Below are positions 27,984 to 35,738 of a DNA stretch of 64,000 nucleotides, piece by piece. Positions within the stretch are counted from its first letter, which is position 1. Every line of letters begins with the position of its first letter. Origin of the DNA: Microbacteriaceae bacterium (GTDB lineage Bacteria; Actinomycetota; Actinomycetes; Actinomycetales; Microbacteriaceae); the NCBI GenBank assembly GCA_947373155.1, contig CANBWO010000004.1:31779-95778 (forward strand), read 5' to 3'. The notes under the pieces are model-generated. The model ran no database searches and was not told where the DNA came from. It saw nothing but the letters and a program-made list of their open reading frames with translations. A program made the position numbers and the translations under genes.

Positions 27984-28009
27984 AAAACCCCGCCCTAGGG
28001 CGGGGTTTT
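27984..28009. terminator. Rho-independent terminator after the ligase gene
   Basis: A perfect 26-base palindrome: AAAACCCCGCCC (27984-27995) then TA and its complement ending in GGGGTTTT, centred on CCCTAGGG. The T-rich ends suit both strands; it lies between convergent genes. Confidence 0.88.
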
Positions 28010-28119
28010 GCTTTGGAGCTTGGTTTTCCAAAGCTGGTTCGTTTTTCACACTATCTAAAGATTGTTAACTTTGTGTGACATAACAAAAACTGACAACAAA
28101 CTCGAAAGAAAACGTAAAA

Positions 28120-28932
28120 CTAGACGGCTGGGTTGGAGTTATCCGCAACTAGGGTTCCGCCGTTGAAAGTCACGCCAACTTCTCGGTAATAGCCGCCCAA
28201 GATCTGTTGAACGGGTAGCAAACTTGCCAGTTCATCCCACTGCGAGTCGGCCAGTTCCAACTCGGCGTCGCCGCCCCAGGCTTGACCCAGGTCCGCATCG
28301 GTGCCGCCCATGGTAATCAGCTGGTCAAGCGAGTTTCCGGCACCCGGGGTAATAGATGGCATCCAGCGACTGTGCAGCATTTTGTGGCCGTTGACAAAAC
28401 CGTTCTGGTCAACTGGTTCACGCAGGGTCACCACTGCGGATGCCAAACGGTGATCGTAAGCCGAGAGGCTCGCGCCGAGCTTGGCGCCGGCTTCTAGTTT
28501 TGGGGTGGCTTGACCGCGGTTGAAAATGCGGGTGACGTGTGCCGATCCAAGTTTCTTGGGGTATCCCTGGAACCAGCCGCGGGCAATGGCGAAGTCTTTG
28601 GTTACCCAAATGGCAACGCAACGGCTGTAAGTCACACCTTGATATTTGCAACGGACCACCACGAACGCTTCTAGGTATTGCGATCGAATCGGATCGAGCA
28701 ACTCGGCCTTGCTTCCGCTGCAAGATTGCCAGTCTGCCCAAATGAATGCCACTGCTCCAGGCTGTTCATCGGCTAGTTCCAACTCGGCTGGCAAAATAGC
28801 TCGCACGTTGGCCGGATCGGTTAGGTATTCCACTGTGAGTAGAGTGCCGCTGTAGTACCAGGGCATTTCAGGAATAATCGCGCTTGCGCCACTTGGAGTG
28901 CGTGGAGCCATAAAACCTTTAAGTTCGCTCAT
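28120..28932 (-). CDS. Acetoacetate decarboxylase family protein
   Basis: A 270-residue protein with the ADC fold. The Schiff-base lysine is in ARGWFQGYPKKLG (about residues 142-154), preceded by the EAFVVVRCKYQGVTYSRCVAIWVTKDFA core. True acetoacetate decarboxylases yield acetone and carbon dioxide, but many relatives act on other oxo-acids. It may process a keto-acid produced by the surrounding amine or aromatic pathways. An Asp/Ala-rich N-terminal 15 residues precede the domain. Divergent from the permease gene. Confidence 0.8.
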   Translation of the reverse strand: MSELKGFMAPRTPSGASAIIPEMPWYYSGTLLTVEYLTDPANVRAILPAELELADEQPGAVAFIWADWQSCSGSKAELLDPIRSQYLEAFVVVRCKYQGVTYSRCVAIWVTKDFAIARGWFQGYPKKLGSAHVTRIFNRGQATPKLEAGAKLGASLSAYDHRLASAVVTLREPVDQNGFVNGHKMLHSRWMPSITPGAGNSLDQLITMGGTDADLGQAWGGDAELELADSQWDELASLLPVQQILGGYYREVGVTFNGGTLVADNSNPAV

Positions 28933-29121
28933 TGTTTCAGATTACCCAATCATTTGTGTCCAAACAAAGCCCACTGTTTCCGACTTATAACGATTTCACT
29001 ACATCGATGACGTTTCTGTTTCAAACGGCATCTAGACGCCTGTTTTTCAGCCATTCTATGAAGTAGGTCGTTTGGATGTGAACGACTTTTCTGAAGTACC
29101 ACTCAATGAGGAGATCAGTAC

Positions 29122-30627
29122 ATGTCTGATGGCACTAAAACAGATACCTCGCTTGCAAAAGGCAAGCTTGGAGTTCTGGGAATCGTTTTCTTTGTAGTAG
29201 CCGCCGCCGCTCCACTCGTTGGCATGACGGGCGCTGTTCCCGTGGCTATGTTGGCCGGAAACATGGCAGCCGCCCCTGGCGCTTACCTTGCAGTTGGAAT
29301 CACCCTGCTTATTTTTAGTGTTGGATTCAGCACAATGAGCAACCAGGTAACCAACGCGGGTGCGTTCTTTGCCTACGTTGGTCGCGGTCTTGGCAAGCAC
29401 GCAGGTGTTGGCTCGGCGTTCATCTCCATTGTGGGATACGTGACCATTCAGCTGGCTATCTACGGCTTCTTTGGTGGTCTGGCAGCTGGTCAGTTCGCCA
29501 GCCTCGGTGTAGATCTACCTTGGTATGTCTGGTGTTTGATCGCTTGGGTGCTGGTTACTGGCCTTTCACTGCTAAGCGTGGATGTGGGTGCCAAGGTGCT
29601 TGGAACCCTCATGATTTTGGAACTAACCTCTCTGGTGATTACAGGCGTATCGATTCTTGCCAACGGAGGACCTGAAGGGCTCAACTTTGGAGCCTCATTT
29701 AGCCTCGAGAACATCTTTGTGGGTGGCTTCGGTGGCGGCGCCGGTATCGCAATCGCTTTCGCATTCGCATCATTTATCGGCTTCGAAGCAACCGCAATTT
29801 ACGGCGAGGAATCCAAAGACCCAAAGCGCACCGTGCCTCGCGCTACCTACTGGGCTATTGGAATCATCACAGCGCTGTTTGCAATGGTTTCGTTCTCCAT
29901 GGTTACCGGAATGGGTGCTAGCAAAGTCGCCGACTACATCGTTGCCAACTCGGGTGGCCCAGACGCAATTTTGTCTAACCCAGCAGGCGTGCTGTTCGCT
30001 CTTGCGGACCAGTATGTCGGGCCATGGATGTCTCAGGTAATGAGCTGGTTGGTTATCTCCAGCCTGTTTGCCGGACTTCTGGCATTCCAGAACGCAGCTA
30101 GCCGTTACTTCTTTGCCATGGGTCGAGGCGGCGTTCTACCAGCCTCGTTTGGCAAGGTAAACGGCCGCGGCGCACCTCAGGCCGGTTCAATCCTCACCTC
30201 TGTAATCGCCGCACTCGTGATCATCGTGTTTGCTGTTGCTGGTCTAGACCCAGTGTTGAATCTGTTCTTCTGGATGTCCGCTGTTACCGCAATCGCCATC
30301 ATCCTGGTAGAGATTCTGGTGAGCATCGCAGTGGTTGTCTACTTCATGAAGAACAAGGGCGCCAACGTTTGGCAGGGCAAGGTAGCGCCAATAGCGGCAG
30401 CTATTGGGCTCGCTCTGGGTGAGTACCTTTTGATGAGTCGTTTCAACCTCTTGGCCGGTACAGTTGCCGACGGGGTTGACCCAACCGCACCGGGCAGCGC
30501 TTGGCTCATGAGCCCGCTCGGCTGGGTCTTGGTTCTTTCACCATTTGCTGCGCTTGTTGTGGGCTATGTGCTTTCGATCTTCCAGAAGAACGAAAACGAC
30601 CAGATGGCCAAGGACATCCTGTCGTAA
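29122..30627 (+). CDS. APC superfamily amino acid/amine permease
   Basis: A 501-residue transporter with about twelve membrane segments. It carries the APC signature in helix 1 (GIVFFVVAAAAPLVGMTGAVP) and the conserved helix 6-7 region GFEATAIYGEESKDPKRTVPRATY near residues 220-243. In an amine-catabolism region it probably imports a polyamine, aromatic amine or amino acid. The ATG has GAGGAG upstream. A 188-base upstream region contains the TTATAACGATTTC motif at 28985-28997. A terminator follows. Confidence 0.92.
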   Translation: MSDGTKTDTSLAKGKLGVLGIVFFVVAAAAPLVGMTGAVPVAMLAGNMAAAPGAYLAVGITLLIFSVGFSTMSNQVTNAGAFFAYVGRGLGKHAGVGSAFISIVGYVTIQLAIYGFFGGLAAGQFASLGVDLPWYVWCLIAWVLVTGLSLLSVDVGAKVLGTLMILELTSLVITGVSILANGGPEGLNFGASFSLENIFVGGFGGGAGIAIAFAFASFIGFEATAIYGEESKDPKRTVPRATYWAIGIITALFAMVSFSMVTGMGASKVADYIVANSGGPDAILSNPAGVLFALADQYVGPWMSQVMSWLVISSLFAGLLAFQNAASRYFFAMGRGGVLPASFGKVNGRGAPQAGSILTSVIAALVIIVFAVAGLDPVLNLFFWMSAVTAIAIILVEILVSIAVVVYFMKNKGANVWQGKVAPIAAAIGLALGEYLLMSRFNLLAGTVADGVDPTAPGSAWLMSPLGWVLVLSPFAALVVGYVLSIFQKNENDQMAKDILS

Positions 30628-30638
30628 CCAAGAACAAC

Positions 30639-30678
30639 AAAAAAGTTGCCCCCACCAAACGGTGGGGGCAACTTTTTT
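30639..30678. terminator. Bidirectional rho-independent terminator
   Basis: An 18-base perfect stem (AAAAAAGTTGCCCCCACC paired with 30661-30678), loop AAAC, between the convergent permease and aminotransferase genes. Confidence 0.93.
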
Positions 30679-30693
30679 GCCTTGCAAAGATAA

Positions 30694-32190
30694 CTACATC
30701 TCGCGGTGAGCCTCAATCAGACAACCGCGAAGAATCTGCTCGATCTCGTTGAACTGGTCTGGCCCAATGGTCAACGGTGGAGCCAGCTGAACCACAGGGT
30801 CGCCACGGTCGTCGGAACGGCAGTAGAGGCCCTCTTCGAACATGCGGTGACTCAAAATGCCACGTAGTAGGCGGTCGGCTTCCTTGTCGTTGAAGGTCTC
30901 CTTGGTCTGCTTGTTTTTGACAAGCTCGATTGCCCAGAAATAACCCGCACCGCGAACATCGCCAACAATCGGCAGGTCGCGCAACTTGTCCAAGGTAGCT
31001 TTGAAAGCGCCTTCATTGCGGCGCACATTGCCAACCAGGTCCTCTTCATCAAAGATGTTGAGGTTCTCCAGAGCAACAGCACAACTCACAGGGTGGCCAC
31101 CGTAGGTGTAACCGTGTGGGAATAGGGCACCGTTTTTGAATGGCTCGAACAGTTTCTCGGCTAGCAACAGCGCACCCAATGGGGCGTAGGCGCTAGTAAG
31201 ACCCTTGGCACAAACCAACATGTCTGGTTCGATCTCGTAGCGCTCGCTAGCAAACATGGTTCCGGTGCGTCCAAAACCATCGATGGTCTCGTCGGCAATC
31301 ATCAGCACGTCGTACTTGTCGCAGATCTCGCGGATTCGCTTGAAGTAACTGTTAGGAGCGGTAAAGCAACCGCCAGAGTTCTGAACCGGTTCAAAGATGA
31401 ACGCGGCAACAGTGTCTGGGTCTTCGAACAGAATCATTTCTTCAACGCGGTCTGCTGCCCAGTTGGTGAAGGCTTCCTCGGTCTCGAACTCTTCGGGAGC
31501 ACGGTACCAGTTGGTGTTAGGCACACGGAAGGTGCTTGGTACCAGTGGCTCAAACTGCTTCTTCATGGCCGGAATTCCGGTCATCGAAAGGGCTCCGTGG
31601 GAGGTTCCGTGGTAGGCCACGGCTCGGCTAATTACCTTGTGCTTGGTTGGTTTGCCCATCAGTTTGAAGTACTGCTTGGCTAATTTCCACGCGGTCTCGT
31701 TTGCCTCGCCACCACCAGTGGTGAAAAAGACGCGAGTCAGGTTCTTAGGTGCATACGACAAAACACGTTCACTCAACTCGATTGAAGTTGGGTGGGCGTG
31801 CGACCAAATAGGGAAGTAGTCCAGCTGCTTCATCTGCTTAGCGGCGGCTTCGGCAAGGCGTTCGCGGCCGTGTCCAATGTTTACGCTAAATAGGCTGCTG
31901 ATTCCGTCAAAGTACTTGTTGCCATCGATGTCCCAGAAGTGGTGACCCTCGGCCTTAACAATGATTGGAACTTTTCCCTTTGGGAAGTGCGCATGATTGG
32001 TGAAGTGCAAGAAGAGGTTGTCTTTTGCTGCTTTCTCCATCATCGCTGTGGTTACTTCGCGTCCTGCCTTCCGGGCGTCCGCGATTGGGGTGGCGCGGTC
32101 TGCTGCTGCGACGGCCGGTTTTACCGGAGCCTTGAGCTTGGACGCTAGTCCTCGCACAAGCTTTCCTGCTTGGCTTTCCTTGGTTGCCAT
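30694..32190 (-). CDS. Class III aminotransferase (putrescine/omega-amine:pyruvate type)
   Basis: A 498-residue PLP enzyme. The PLP lysine is Lys329 (LVCAKGLTSAYAPLGALL), with the Asp of IADETIDGFGRTG and the TGGGEANETAWK phosphate-binding segment. The GHHFWDIDGNKYFDGISSLF and YHGTSHGALSMTG segments match omega-amine:pyruvate and putrescine aminotransferases. A Lys/Ala-rich N-terminal extension of about 50 residues is unusual. The ATG at 32190 (AAAGAG eight bases upstream) is preferred to the GTG at 32199. Likely first step of putrescine degradation, feeding PatD at 32861. Confidence 0.88.
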   Translation of the reverse strand: MATKESQAGKLVRGLASKLKAPVKPAVAAADRATPIADARKAGREVTTAMMEKAAKDNLFLHFTNHAHFPKGKVPIIVKAEGHHFWDIDGNKYFDGISSLFSVNIGHGRERLAEAAAKQMKQLDYFPIWSHAHPTSIELSERVLSYAPKNLTRVFFTTGGGEANETAWKLAKQYFKLMGKPTKHKVISRAVAYHGTSHGALSMTGIPAMKKQFEPLVPSTFRVPNTNWYRAPEEFETEEAFTNWAADRVEEMILFEDPDTVAAFIFEPVQNSGGCFTAPNSYFKRIREICDKYDVLMIADETIDGFGRTGTMFASERYEIEPDMLVCAKGLTSAYAPLGALLLAEKLFEPFKNGALFPHGYTYGGHPVSCAVALENLNIFDEEDLVGNVRRNEGAFKATLDKLRDLPIVGDVRGAGYFWAIELVKNKQTKETFNDKEADRLLRGILSHRMFEEGLYCRSDDRGDPVVQLAPPLTIGPDQFNEIEQILRGCLIEAHREM

Positions 32191-32226
32191 TGGTATCACT
32201 CTTTACTTTGATTGTTTTTGGGGGAC

Positions 32227-32700
32227 CTATCTGGTTCCCCAGTTGTAGAACTGCTTATGCAACTTGAGGTAGACGAATGTCTCCGTCGAAGTCACTCCGG
32301 GCAGTGTCCGGATTTTTTCGTTCAGGAGGTTTATGAGATCCTCGTCGTTCTCGCAAACCACCTCAACCAAAATGTCAAAACTTCCCGCGGTTAGCACCAC
32401 GTAATCTACGGCCGGCAGATTCGCCAGCTCTTCTGCGATGTCCCTGGTGTCGCCGCCACAACGAACCCCGATCATGGCCTGGCGATAAAAACCGAGCTGC
32501 ATCGGGTCGGTTACTGCCACTACCTGCATAACGCCGGAGTCGGTTAGCTTTTGCACACGTTGGCGAACCGCTGCTTCCGAGAGGCCAACGGCCTTGCCAA
32601 TTTCCGCATAAGACTTGCGGCCATCATGTTGAAGTTGCTCAATGATCGACTTGGATACTTCGTCAAGTTGACTGGATTTGGTTCTGAGCACTCGGGACAT
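32227..32700 (-). CDS. Lrp/AsnC family transcriptional regulator
   Basis: A 157-residue protein with an N-terminal helix-turn-helix (KSYAEIGKAVGLSEAAVRQRVQKL, about residues 30-53) and a C-terminal RAM ligand-binding domain (VDYVVLTAGSFDILVEVVCENDEDLINLL). It is divergent from patD and just downstream of the aminotransferase start, so it likely controls both in response to an amino acid or amine. Two inverted repeats lie in the shared promoter region. Confidence 0.92.
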   Translation of the reverse strand: MSRVLRTKSSQLDEVSKSIIEQLQHDGRKSYAEIGKAVGLSEAAVRQRVQKLTDSGVMQVVAVTDPMQLGFYRQAMIGVRCGGDTRDIAEELANLPAVDYVVLTAGSFDILVEVVCENDEDLINLLNEKIRTLPGVTSTETFVYLKLHKQFYNWGTR

Positions 32701-32709
32701 ACAACGATT

Positions 32710-32728
32710 TTGCCACTAAAAATGGCAA
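32710..32728. promoter_or_regulatory. Candidate Lrp operator 1
   Basis: TTGCCA-N7-TGGCAA, a perfect 6-bp inverted repeat, lies 10-28 bases upstream of the lrp start codon. A position over the lrp promoter suggests autoregulation. Binding is inferred. Confidence 0.45.
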
Positions 32729-32758
32729 TCAACGAGCGATTCGGTGGTCAAAACGCCA

Positions 32759-32783
32759 ATTTGGTGCGTATTTGTTACCAAAT
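32759..32783. promoter_or_regulatory. Candidate Lrp operator 2
   Basis: ATTTGGT-N11-ACCAAAT, a perfect 7-bp inverted repeat, lies about 80-100 bases upstream of patD. Together with the 32710 repeat it could form an Lrp-type cooperative site. A -10-like TATGAT is at 32832-32837 before patD. Confidence 0.42.
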
Positions 32784-32860
32784 CGAGTCGTTTTGCTTCG
32801 GATTCCAATATTTGAGGCTGCCTTGAAAAGTTATGATGTTGACGACGAAGGAGACCCAAA

Positions 32861-34297
32861 ATGGCAGTTCAAGAGCTTCGGAACTTTGTAAATGGTGAAT
32901 ACCAGGACTCCATGTCCCCGGAAACCCTAGATATCATCAACCCTGCAACGGGTCAGGTTTATGCCACATCTGCGGTGTCCAATCAAGCAGACATCGATGC
33001 CGCTTACGCTGCTGCCGACAAAGCATTCGGGGTGTGGAGTGAATTTACGCCGGGCGAGCGCCAACTTGCGTTGTTCAGGATTGCAGATGCCCTGGAGGCG
33101 CGAGCCGAAGAAATGGCCGATGTGGAGTGCCGCAATACGGGCAAGCCAAGGTCGACTTTGGTGGCCAATGAGATTCTGGTTTCTGCCGACCAAATTCGTT
33201 TTTTTGCAGGCGCAGCCAGAAGCCTCGAGGGCAGGGCCACCGCGGAATACGCAAAGGATCACACTTCATCGATTCGTCGTGAGCCCATCGGTGTTATTGG
33301 CCAGGTAACCCCTTGGAACTATCCACTAAACATGGCCACCTGGAAATTTGCTCCTGCGATTGCCGCGGGAAACACCGTGGTCCTCAAACCGTCCGATACC
33401 ACTCCGGCTTCAACGCTTTTGCTTGCCGAAATCGCCAGCGAGTTCCTTCCCCGAGGTGTGTTCAACGTGGTGGCTGGGGATCGAAACACCGGCCGCATGA
33501 TAGTTGAGCACCCCACGCCTCAGATGGTCTCGATTACTGGTTCTGTGGGAGCAGGAATGGAAGTAGCCAAGAGCGCAGCGATGGACCTCAAGCGCGTGCA
33601 TCTGGAACTGGGAGGTAAAGCCCCCGTGATTGTTTTTGCCGATGCCGACCTGGCCAAAGCAGCTGCCCAAATCGTGATTGCCGGCTACTTCAACGCTGGC
33701 CAGGACTGCACCGCGGCCACGCGCATCCTGGTTCACCAGAGCGTTCACGATGAGTTCGTTGCCCTGTTGCTCGCAGAGGTATCGGCAAATGCCAAAACCG
33801 GCGATCCAAGCCGCGAAGACATCCTGTTTGGGCCGGTCAACAATGCCAACCAACTCGCTCGCGTGGAGGGGTTCATTTCCCGCCTTCCAGATAGCGCATC
33901 GGTGGTAGCAGGTGGCAATCGCCTTGCCGGTGGTGGGTATTTCCTGGAGGCAACGGTTGTGACCGGGCTAAAGCAGACCGATGAAGCGGTACAGACAGAG
34001 ATTTTTGGACCAGTGGTAACGGTTCAGACCTTTAGCAGCGATGCAGAGGCCATGGCCCGGGCCAACGATGTGAAGTACGGTCTGGCTTCTAGCGTTTGGA
34101 CCCGCGATCACACCAGGGCAATGCGATTTGCCAAGGGGCTCAACTTTGGTTGCGTGTGGATTAACACCCACATTCCTGTGGTGGCCGAGATGCCGCATGG
34201 CGGATTCCGTCACTCCGGCTACGGCAAGGACCTGTCCCAATACGGGTTCGAGGACTACACGCGGATCAAGCACGTCATGAGTTACATCGGAGACTAG
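32861..34297 (+). CDS. patD: Gamma-aminobutyraldehyde dehydrogenase (PatD-like)
   Basis: A 478-residue aldehyde dehydrogenase: catalytic Cys283 (NAGQDCTAATR), Glu249 (LELGGKAP), GQVTPWNYPLNMATWKFAPA near 147-166, and the SITGS motif near 224. The GQDCTA active-site context and overall pattern resemble E. coli PatD, which oxidises 4-aminobutanal to GABA. This fits its place between a putrescine-type aminotransferase and gabT. GAAGGAG precedes the ATG. Confidence 0.88.
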   Translation: MAVQELRNFVNGEYQDSMSPETLDIINPATGQVYATSAVSNQADIDAAYAAADKAFGVWSEFTPGERQLALFRIADALEARAEEMADVECRNTGKPRSTLVANEILVSADQIRFFAGAARSLEGRATAEYAKDHTSSIRREPIGVIGQVTPWNYPLNMATWKFAPAIAAGNTVVLKPSDTTPASTLLLAEIASEFLPRGVFNVVAGDRNTGRMIVEHPTPQMVSITGSVGAGMEVAKSAAMDLKRVHLELGGKAPVIVFADADLAKAAAQIVIAGYFNAGQDCTAATRILVHQSVHDEFVALLLAEVSANAKTGDPSREDILFGPVNNANQLARVEGFISRLPDSASVVAGGNRLAGGGYFLEATVVTGLKQTDEAVQTEIFGPVVTVQTFSSDAEAMARANDVKYGLASSVWTRDHTRAMRFAKGLNFGCVWINTHIPVVAEMPHGGFRHSGYGKDLSQYGFEDYTRIKHVMSYIGD

Positions 34298-34346
34298 CCA
34301 GGCATCGCGTTCGGGGCATCATCCGTTGCAGGTGCACCCGTTATAG

Positions 34347-34383
34347 AAGACCTGTGGGAATCTGATTTCTCCACAGGTCTTTT
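34347..34383 (+). terminator. Rho-independent terminator after patD
   Basis: AAGACCTGTGG (34347-34357) pairs with CCACAGGTCTT (34371-34381) around a 13-base loop, followed by TT and a T-rich stretch. Confidence 0.85.
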
Positions 34384-34412
34384 GCTTTCGCGTTACACGA
34401 TCTGAAAACCGT

Positions 34413-35606
34413 GTGAGAACTAGAATCATGCAACTGCTCTGGATAGTCCCTTCGCTCGGTTACGGAATCTTCCTTTTAGCCACAACTGGCCAGTGGTTTG
34501 GCTTGGTGTTTGGCGGACTCAGCCTGGTTTCTCTGCTGGTCTCAAACCTGGTTAAAACCAAGCCGGTCGCCAAGGACCAGCCGGTTCACATCGGTCAGCG
34601 CCGCATAGCAATCGGAAATCGAATATTGCCTCGATGGGATTTGCTCTGGAAACCCGAGTGGGTCGAGCAGGTGTATCAGGCAATCACGACGGCGAATCAG
34701 AAAAGCCAGGCCGAAATCCAATTGCGTAACAAACTTCGGGGAACTCTGGCGGCCAGCGATAGAAACGAAACCGACCTTTGCCTTTGGCTCGGATTCTTTG
34801 GATCAGAGGCAGTTGAGCTGAATCTCTCGCACCACGGACCACACGCCATTTTGATTGGCCCCACGGGATCAGGCAAGAGCCAGCTGCTGTCTTCTTTGCT
34901 GGCCTCTGCCTGTCAGGGTTACTCGGCCAAAGAACTGCAATTGGCCCTGGTGGATTTCAAAGGCGGTGCCACGTTAGGTCGCTTTGCAAACACCCCTTGG
35001 TGTTTTGGATTCGAAACCGACCTCGGCGAATCCGCGATGACTTTTGTGGCGCGCGTTCAAGAACAACTCAAAGAGCGACAACTGATTTTGGCTCAGCAAT
35101 CGCGTTCTCGGGTTCAAGACCTTCCAAACAATGTGAGGCCGCCGATTTTGGTGTTGGTCATCGATGAACTGCAGGCATTGCTTCAGGTGCCAGCGGTTCA
35201 AGGCGCACTGGAGGACATTGCCGCCCGGGGAAGATCACTCGGTGTGCATTTGGTTGCCACGGCTCAGTCGCTCACCGGAATTCCCAGGTCCTTGATTGCA
35301 AATTTGGGACTACGAATTGCGGTGGGAAAACCCGACCCCATAGACCTCGCACAGTTGGGAATGGCTCGACAGATCACTTCGCCCCAGACCGAACTCAAGC
35401 TTGATTCGGAGTGGCTGCCAGCGCAGTTTTCCACCCCGAAAATAGCTGGATGTTTCTTCTTTCCGGCTGGGGGAGCGGTGTCTGAAAATCTCGTCAAATA
35501 TCTTTTTTTAGCCGAAACCAAAACAAAAGATTACTCAAATGCTTTTTTTGCTTCTGATTTCGTGGAAAAGCCAATCAAAAACTTCGATTTCAGCATTGGA
35601 TTCTAA
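34413..35606 (+). CDS. Orphan membrane-anchored FtsK/SpoIIIE-type ATPase
   Basis: A 397-residue protein with two N-terminal membrane segments (about 8-24 and 28-47) and one FtsK/SpoIIIE ATPase domain: Walker A GPTGSGKS (149-156), Walker B LVLVIDE (246-251), a DFKGGA segment (181-186) and GVHLVATAQS sensor (277-286). It lacks the FtsK gamma DNA-reading domain and the linker of true FtsK, and looks more like a single EccC/YukB ATPase module of type VII secretion. No ESX genes lie nearby. GTG 34413 or ATG 34428 may be the start. The last 60 residues are Phe/Lys-rich and AT-rich. Confidence 0.75.
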   Translation: MRTRIMQLLWIVPSLGYGIFLLATTGQWFGLVFGGLSLVSLLVSNLVKTKPVAKDQPVHIGQRRIAIGNRILPRWDLLWKPEWVEQVYQAITTANQKSQAEIQLRNKLRGTLAASDRNETDLCLWLGFFGSEAVELNLSHHGPHAILIGPTGSGKSQLLSSLLASACQGYSAKELQLALVDFKGGATLGRFANTPWCFGFETDLGESAMTFVARVQEQLKERQLILAQQSRSRVQDLPNNVRPPILVLVIDELQALLQVPAVQGALEDIAARGRSLGVHLVATAQSLTGIPRSLIANLGLRIAVGKPDPIDLAQLGMARQITSPQTELKLDSEWLPAQFSTPKIAGCFFFPAGGAVSENLVKYLFLAETKTKDYSNAFFASDFVEKPIKNFDFSIGF

Positions 35607-35632
35607 AAAGCACTGGGGATTACTGCAGTTAA

Positions 35633-35645
35633 TTGCCAAAGGCAA
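35633..35645. promoter_or_regulatory. Small palindrome upstream of potD
   Basis: TTGCC-AAA-GGCAA, followed at 35656 by TGGCAG, lies about 95 bases before potD. It shares the TTGCCA/TGGCA half-sites with the repeat in front of the lrp gene, so joint control by that regulator is possible. Confidence 0.3.
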
Positions 35646-35738
35646 CAGGTTTTTGTGGCAGTATTTTGTTTTGAACGCGTAAGCGGACATTCCAGTTCTG
35701 GTTGGGTCATTGTGGCCCTGACTTAAGGAGTCGGCAAA

